A DNA stretch of 64,000 bases. Source: JBICIG01 sp043101605. GTDB taxonomy: Bacteria > Planctomycetota > Phycisphaerae > Phycisphaerales > UBA1924. The stretch covers positions 1-64,000 of the forward strand of contig JBICIG010000033.1 in assembly GCA_043101605.1 (NCBI GenBank). The letters are read 5' to 3'. This document shows, piece after piece, positions 59,356-64,000 of the stretch (position 1 is the stretch's first letter; each line of letters begins with the position of its first letter). The translations under genes and the position numbers were made by a program. The notes below the pieces were generated by a model. It worked only from the letters and a program-made list of their open reading frames with translations, did not search any database and was not told where the DNA came from.

Positions 59356-60129
59356 TTACCCGCCCGACGCGACCGCCTCGTCCTCGATCACCGCGGGACG
59401 GATCGGCACCTGCACCTCGTGCCAGCGGTTCCGTGACGCGATGTTCGGACCGTTGTACCCGAAGGTCCGCGGGTCGCCCGCGACCTCCCACTCCGGGTGC
59501 TCCTCGAGCCACGCCGCCAGCGCCTTGAACCCGCGCTCCATGTCACGCCGGCTCATGTCCCCGCGAACGCCCAGCGCCAGCACCGTCACCGGCTCGGTGT
59601 CGTACACGACCACATCGCCGTCCGATCCCGTCGGCCCAAGCTCGGGCGTGCGATACAGGAACGACATGCTCCAGCCTTCGGGCTTCATGTCGCCCGCGAG
59701 GTCCACGCCCTCGTAGTCCATCTCCACCGGCGTCGTCATCGCGATGTCGCGCTTCTTGATGTGGTTGAACAGCGGCCAGAACGCACGGGTCGTGTTGAAC
59801 CCGTACATCCCGTCGTCGCGGCCGCCCCCGCCCCGGATCTCCGCCCGTCGCACCGACGGGAAGTGCTTGATCTCGATCGCCTCCGGAGCCGTCGGCCGCG
59901 GATACCCCACGGGCAGCGCCGTGTCCGTCCGCACCGGGCCCGCCCGGAACATCATCGTCCCGCGAATCTCCCGGCTCTCGACCTCGTGCTCCGGCTCCCC
60001 GCCGACCCGCCACACCGGGCTGGGCGACCAGGTCTGCGACGCGTCGGCCCCATCTTCCGGGCCCGACCCAAGAGCCACGCCCGACAGAGTCAGCAGCGCG
60101 GCGATCGAAGCGGCAGCAAATCGATGCAT
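59356..60129 (-). CDS. Secreted SOUL-family haem-binding protein
   Basis: A 257-residue protein with a signal peptide (AAASIAALLTLSGVALG). The SOUL domain is recognised by AIEIKHFPSVRRAEIRG, FWPLFNHIKKRDIAMTTPVE, MSFLYRTPELGPTG and a C-terminal GYNGPNIASRNRWHEVQVP. SOUL/HBP proteins bind haem or related tetrapyrroles; bacterial secreted copies have no agreed role. The gene is convergent with the dockerin-tailed gene across a strong hairpin. Divergent from it, 134 nt away, begins the oligopeptide transporter-like pair. Confidence 0.9.
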   Translation of the reverse strand: MHRFAAASIAALLTLSGVALGSGPEDGADASQTWSPSPVWRVGGEPEHEVESREIRGTMMFRAGPVRTDTALPVGYPRPTAPEAIEIKHFPSVRRAEIRGGGGRDDGMYGFNTTRAFWPLFNHIKKRDIAMTTPVEMDYEGVDLAGDMKPEGWSMSFLYRTPELGPTGSDGDVVVYDTEPVTVLALGVRGDMSRRDMERGFKALAAWLEEHPEWEVAGDPRTFGYNGPNIASRNRWHEVQVPIRPAVIEDEAVASGG

Positions 60130-60263
60130 GTCAGCACCTCCTCCCGCCGCTTCGCCCGACCCCCGACTCCGGATTCACGCCCCGCGCCGGATCGCGCCGG
60201 CCCCCACAGCCCTCATCACGACCCGCCCCTCGCGATCCTCGCCGGGCCGCTATCTTGTCCCCC

Positions 60264-61838
60264 ATGCCCGACGAATTCGTCCCCGCGATGGCGGCTCCGC
60301 CCCGCGCCAAGGACAACCCGCTCACCCGATCCGTCGCCGGAGTCATCGGCCTGGGTGTTCTCGGCGTCATGCTCGTCGCGTGCCTGGCCACCCTCCCCTG
60401 GACGCTCGGCGTCGTCTGCTGGACACCCCAGGGCGAAGACGCCTCCGAAGCTTCCATGTCCCGCTACAACATCGGCGACACCAGCGCCGAGACCCTCCCG
60501 CCTTCGTGGTGGCCCGTCTCCTCCGACGACGACATCCTCAAGCTCAACCGCCTCGTCCAGGTCGAGGTCGCCGAACGCATCGCCGAGGAGCACGACACCA
60601 CCCGCGCCGACGCGATCGAGCAGACCGAGGGCCCCGTCGCCGAGGCGCTCCGCGAAAACTGGCGCGATTCGCTCCCCGAAGGCACGCCCACCCCCATCGG
60701 CTACTGGATCCTCGGCACCGACAAACTCGGGCGAAGCGTCTTCATCCGCGTCCTCGCCGGCGGAGGCATCAGCCTGACCATCGGCATCGCCGCCGCACTC
60801 ATCTCCGTCTTCATCGGCACCATCTACGGCGCGATCGCCGGCTACGCGGGCGGCAAGGTCGACGCCTTCATGATGCGCATCGTCGACATCCTCTACGGCC
60901 TCCCATACATCCTCCTCGTCGTCCTCCTTGCCGTCGCCTCCGACGCCATCATCTCCGACTACATCAGCCAGAACGGTGCCCAGAAGGCCTGGAGCCAGCA
61001 GCAGCTCGCCCGCCTCGTCGACGACGCCTCGCCCGCCTCCCCGTCGGCGATCGCTTCGACCTCTCTCGCCGATGCCCCCGCCCTCCGCGAGCGCATCGAC
61101 ACGCTCGCCCGCGAGGTCGCACAGGAACACTGGCAGAGCAACGAGCCCACCCTCGCCGCGATCGGGCGCGAGGAAGTCCGCGTCTCTTGCGACGAATGGC
61201 CCAAGCTCTCGGCCGCCGAGAAACGCCAACTCCGCGAAGCCGAACTTGCCAAGCGCCGCGACGCCTGGGAAGCCTCCCGCGACGACCTGCTCGCAGCCGT
61301 CGAATTCCCTCCCGATACGACCGTCGAGGATGCGCTCTCCACCCTCGCCTCCCTCGCCCGCCCGCCCAAGCGACTCGAGTCCGAGGTCCGCACCACGCTC
61401 GATGTCCTCACCCTTCTCATCGCGATCGGTGGCGTCTCGTGGCTCACCCTCGCCCGCGTCGTGCGCGGTCAGGTCCTGAGCCTCAAGAACCAACCCTTCA
61501 TCGAAGCCGCCCGCGCCATGGGCGCGCCGGTCAACCGCGTTTTCATCAAGCACCTGCTCCCCAACCTGCTCGGGCCGATCATCGTCTATGCCACCCTCGC
61601 CGTCCCGCAGGCGATCCTCCAGGAGTCCTTCCTCAGCTTCCTCGGCATCGGCGTCAAGCCGCCCCTGCCAAGCTGGGGCAACCTCGCCGCCGAGGGCCTG
61701 AGCGAACTCAACACCCACGGCTCCAACTGGTGGCTCCTCTTCTTCCCCTCGGCCCTGCTCGGCATCACGCTGCTCGCGCTCAACTTCGTCGGCGAGGGGC
61801 TCCGCGAGGCCTTCGACCCCAAACGGGCCAAGAAATGA
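60264..61838 (+). CDS. ABC transporter permease, OppC/DppC-like, with large insertions
   Basis: A 524-residue permease of the peptide/nickel transporter type (normally about 300). TM1 is at residues 23-45. Residues about 55-145 are an extra soluble segment. The family string GTDKLGRSVFIRVLAGG is at 151-167, and TM2-TM3 lie at about 170-228. Residues about 229-380 form a second, mostly helical insertion (AEKRQLREAELAKRRDAWEA) in place of a short loop. TM4 onward is normal, with the EAA motif EAARAMGAPVNRVFIKHLLP at 414-433. The permease is thus enlarged on both sides. It overlaps the ATPase gene by 4 nt. No OppA, OppB or OppF is seen. The ATG at 60264 was chosen over a TTG at 60255. Confidence 0.9.
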   Translation: MPDEFVPAMAAPPRAKDNPLTRSVAGVIGLGVLGVMLVACLATLPWTLGVVCWTPQGEDASEASMSRYNIGDTSAETLPPSWWPVSSDDDILKLNRLVQVEVAERIAEEHDTTRADAIEQTEGPVAEALRENWRDSLPEGTPTPIGYWILGTDKLGRSVFIRVLAGGGISLTIGIAAALISVFIGTIYGAIAGYAGGKVDAFMMRIVDILYGLPYILLVVLLAVASDAIISDYISQNGAQKAWSQQQLARLVDDASPASPSAIASTSLADAPALRERIDTLAREVAQEHWQSNEPTLAAIGREEVRVSCDEWPKLSAAEKRQLREAELAKRRDAWEASRDDLLAAVEFPPDTTVEDALSTLASLARPPKRLESEVRTTLDVLTLLIAIGGVSWLTLARVVRGQVLSLKNQPFIEAARAMGAPVNRVFIKHLLPNLLGPIIVYATLAVPQAILQESFLSFLGIGVKPPLPSWGNLAAEGLSELNTHGSNWWLLFFPSALLGITLLALNFVGEGLREAFDPKRAKK

Positions 61839-62971
61839 ATCAGCCCGCCCCGCGCCTCCATCCCGACGCCGCCGCCAGCCCCGCAAGCGCCGCGAGCCCA
61901 CGCGCCGACGCCAAGCCCATCTTCCGCGTCGAGGATCTCGCCGTCTCTTTCAACAACGGCAAGGGCCCGCGTATCCGCGCCGTCGACGGCGTCCGCATGA
62001 GCATCTTTCCCAACCAGACCCTCGCGGTGGTGGGGGAGTCCGGCTGCGGCAAGTCCGTCACCGCCATGAGCTCCCTCCAACTCGTCCCCTCTCCCCCGGG
62101 CCGCGTCGACCGCGGCGAGATCCTCTACACCACCAGCAAGGAACTCGGCTGGGGAGAGGTCGATCTCACCGCCCTCGACGAGCACAAGATCCGCCAGATC
62201 CGCGGCAACGAAATCGCGATGATCTTTCAGGAGCCCATGTCCTCCCTCAACCCCGTCTACAACATCGGCGACCAGATCACCGAAGCCATCCTCCTCCACC
62301 AGCGCGTCAACAAGAAGCAGGCCCGCGACATCGCCATCGCCGCCATGACCGATGTCGGCATCCCCGATCCCGAACGCCGCCTCGCCGCCTACCCGCACGA
62401 GTTCTCCGGCGGCATGCGCCAGCGCGTCATGATCGCCATGGCCCTCTCCTGCCAGCCCCGCCTGCTTCTGGCCGACGAGCCCACCACCGCGCTCGATGTC
62501 ACGATCCAGAAGCAGATCCTCGACCTGCTCGCCGATCTCAAGCGCACACGCGACATGGCGATCATGCTCATCACCCACGACCTCGGCGTCGTCGCCGAGA
62601 ACGCCGATGTCGTCTGCGTCATGTACGCCGGCCGCGTCGTCGAATACGCCCCCGTCTTCGAACTCTTCGACCACCCGCTCCACCCCTACACGCGCGGCCT
62701 GCTCGCGAGCATCCCCAAGATCCACGAACGCCGCGAACGCCTCATCACCATCCAGGAAGTCGTTTCCGACGAGGCACAGTTCCGCCGCCTCGAGGGCGAG
62801 GGCATCCGCCCGTGGTGGCCCTGGCACAACCCGCCCGAAGGCGTCCATTCCGGCCCCATCGATTCGACCCTCCGCCGGGTCCGCCCGGACCACTGGGTCG
62901 CGGTCTGGGCCACCCCCAGCGCCCTCGCCGAGCCCTCCCCAGAGCCCGAACTCACCTTCCGGCGCGGCTGA
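61835..62971 (+). CDS. ABC transporter ATPase, OppD/DppD-like
   Basis: A 378-residue ATPase. Walker A is GESGCGKS (67-74), the signature is FSGGMRQR, Walker B is LLLADEPTTALD, and the switch His is in LITHDLGVV. The C-terminal part has the oligopeptide ABC extension (HPLHPYTRGLLASIP), but lacks the usual C-terminal Cys cluster that ligates a metal in some OppD proteins. The first 28 residues are a Pro/Ala leader. The ATG overlaps the permease stop by 4 nt (ATGA), giving a two-gene operon. A second ATPase of the usual pair (OppF) is absent here. Confidence 0.93.
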   Translation: MNQPAPRLHPDAAASPASAASPRADAKPIFRVEDLAVSFNNGKGPRIRAVDGVRMSIFPNQTLAVVGESGCGKSVTAMSSLQLVPSPPGRVDRGEILYTTSKELGWGEVDLTALDEHKIRQIRGNEIAMIFQEPMSSLNPVYNIGDQITEAILLHQRVNKKQARDIAIAAMTDVGIPDPERRLAAYPHEFSGGMRQRVMIAMALSCQPRLLLADEPTTALDVTIQKQILDLLADLKRTRDMAIMLITHDLGVVAENADVVCVMYAGRVVEYAPVFELFDHPLHPYTRGLLASIPKIHERRERLITIQEVVSDEAQFRRLEGEGIRPWWPWHNPPEGVHSGPIDSTLRRVRPDHWVAVWATPSALAEPSPEPELTFRRG

Positions 62972-63270
62972 CTTCCGGGGTTTTCCCTGCAACTCCCGCC
63001 CCGGTTCACTTTCCACAAATCGAGATCCGCCTTTCTCTCACCCCGATTTGCGGCCCGTTTCGCGCCCTACACCACCCCGCCCGCCGGCGCCCTGTCCTCC
63101 TAAGCTCATTGAGACAAGCCGATTGCGTCCGATCGGCCCCGCGCCCTCGTCGCCGCTCCCCCGGAACCCCCCTCCGCCCGCCAACGCAACCCGCCTCGCG
63201 GTTGTCAACAACTCACCCACATGGGGGGGACCCGGTCGCCTCCGCCCCAAGCCCCGATAATCCAGCCTCC
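62972..63270. other. 299-nt intergenic region with two inverted repeats
   Basis: No gene is apparent. CAAATCG (63016-63022) and CGATTTG (63044-63050) form a 7-bp inverted repeat with a 21-nt loop, 44 nt after the OppD stop. GTTGTCAACAAC (63201-63212) is a perfect 12-base palindrome 58 nt before the next gene and may be an operator. The region probably ends the transporter operon and starts the glycosyltransferase-like transcript. Confidence 0.45.
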
Positions 63271-64000
63271 ATGCTCGCCGCCTTTCTCCTCGATGACCGT
63301 TTCGCCTCCCGCGAAGCCGCCATGCTCCGACGCCTGTTCGTCGGCATTGCCGACGAAGGTGTCCGCGTCCTCCCCTTCATCGCCCACGGCTCCCGCGCCG
63401 AGGACCTCGCCGAGGGGCTCGCCGACGCCATCATTCTCCCCGAGGCCGGCTTCCTGGGTCGTGAGACCGCACGCCTCGAGACCGTCCTCCAACGCGTCGC
63501 CGACGCCACCAGCAAGGACGACGAGCGCCGCGTCGTGCACGCCTTCGGCGAGTCGATGTGGAGGCTCGCCGCCGACGCCGCCCATCGCCTCGGTGCCCTC
63601 CCGGTCTACGAAGTCTGGCAGCGCTCGAGCATCGCCCGGGTCGCCCGCGTCGCGCTCACGCAGTCATCCTCGCCCAAGCCGCTGCTGTGCCTGGCCGATC
63701 CCGGCTTCGAGCCGCTGATCGCCGAAGCCGGTGCCGCCGCGTGCGCGCGCACCGTCCCCTGGGGCGTGCACGCACCCCCGGAACCTCCCGAGATCCTCCG
63801 CCCCGGACTCGGCCCGACCCTCGCGCTCTTCGGCACCGGGACCGACGCGGCCGCCCTCCGCGACGCCCTGACCGGCATCGCCGAGGTGATCCGCGCCACC
63901 CCCGACGCCATGCTCTTCGTCGACGCCGAAGCCGCTCGTGCCGCCCAACTCTGGCGTGTCGCCCAGCGGCTCGACCTCGCCGACCGACTCACGCTGATTC
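63271..64000 (+). CDS. Glycosyltransferase-like protein (GT-B, group 1 type), 3' end outside the window
   Basis: An open frame from the ATG at 63271 runs to the end of the window (243 residues visible). The string VVHAFGESMWRLAADAAHRL with the following EVWQRSSIARVARVAL recalls the N-terminal half of GT-B glycosyltransferases (H-x-F-G and a small-residue Ala-rich helix). ALFGTGTDAAALRDALTGIA resembles the start of the C-terminal Rossmann half. The N-terminus (MLAAFLLDDRFASREAAMLR) also fits the first strand of such a fold. The donor-binding E-x7-E motif would lie beyond the window. It may add to the surface-polysaccharide genes. Assignment is tentative. Confidence 0.6.
   Translation, partial: MLAAFLLDDRFASREAAMLRRLFVGIADEGVRVLPFIAHGSRAEDLAEGLADAIILPEAGFLGRETARLETVLQRVADATSKDDERRVVHAFGESMWRLAADAAHRLGALPVYEVWQRSSIARVARVALTQSSSPKPLLCLADPGFEPLIAEAGAAACARTVPWGVHAPPEPPEILRPGLGPTLALFGTGTDAAALRDALTGIAEVIRATPDAMLFVDAEAARAAQLWRVAQRLDLADRLTLI

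Noticed and set aside
1..64000. CRISPR arrays, tRNA or rRNA genes, insertion sequences
   Set aside because: I looked for regular direct repeats, cloverleaf-like sequences and transposase motifs and saw none.

Overview
The window is a dense, high-G+C bacterial chromosome segment with short gaps, many 1-8 nt gene overlaps and frequent GTG starts. The gene content points to a planctomycete, most likely of class Phycisphaerae. The grounds are two prepilin-like proteins with an FTL(I/T)(E/D) leader (one ending in an H-X9-DG tail), an exosortase locus, a secreted protein ending in two dockerin-like repeats and a terminal Gly-Cys-Pro, and a DUF1570-like gluzincin. This assignment rests on protein family content and has not been tested by phylogeny.

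Layout. 1-16776 (+): most of a type VI secretion (T6SS) cluster: tssC (3' end), hcp with its own terminator, tagJ, tssE, tssF, tssG, tssH/clpV, two unrecognised genes, vgrG with a C-terminal transthyretin-like extension, a LysM/peptidoglycan-binding protein, a 973-residue candidate pore-forming effector, and a PAAR tip protein. Baseplate subunits, sheath recycling ATPase, spike and probable cargo are all present. TssA, B, J, K, L and M are not in the window and would be expected upstream. 17011-21834 (+): an RND efflux pump (adaptor and permease). 21859-26695: mixed genes including a prepilin-like protein, ispF, an entericidin-like micro-lipoprotein and murJ. 26739-43451 (-): an NhaD-like antiporter and a long exopolysaccharide/exosortase locus reading Wza-like export protein, exosortase, EpsI-like partner, giant TPR protein, Wzc-like chain-length protein, nucleotide-sugar epimerase, polyprenyl-phosphate sugar transferase, ParA-like ATPase and VanZ-like protein. 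43720-50973: lipA, small membrane and Cys-rich proteins, a large coiled-coil protein with a Wzz-like periplasmic domain, and an ECF sigma/anti-sigma pair. 51237-60129: a second prepilin-like protein, a secreted cyclophilin, an outer-membrane barrel, a gluzincin, an adjacent sulfotransferase-like and class IV aminotransferase pair, the dockerin-tailed protein and a SOUL haem-binding protein. 60264-64000: an OppC/OppD pair whose permease is greatly enlarged, then the start of a glycosyltransferase-like gene.

The most striking whole-window signal is not a gene. The tetranucleotide ACGT is almost absent: I found four copies in 64 kb, where composition alone would predict well over a hundred. Codons before GTC (Val) are correspondingly written with T (GAT-GTC, AAT-GTC, TAT-GTC, CAT-GTC) although the genes otherwise end codons in C or G. 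This holds across the T6SS cluster, the exosortase locus and housekeeping genes alike. It suggests a long-acting restriction or methylation/deamination pressure on ACGT and argues against very recent acquisition of any segment.
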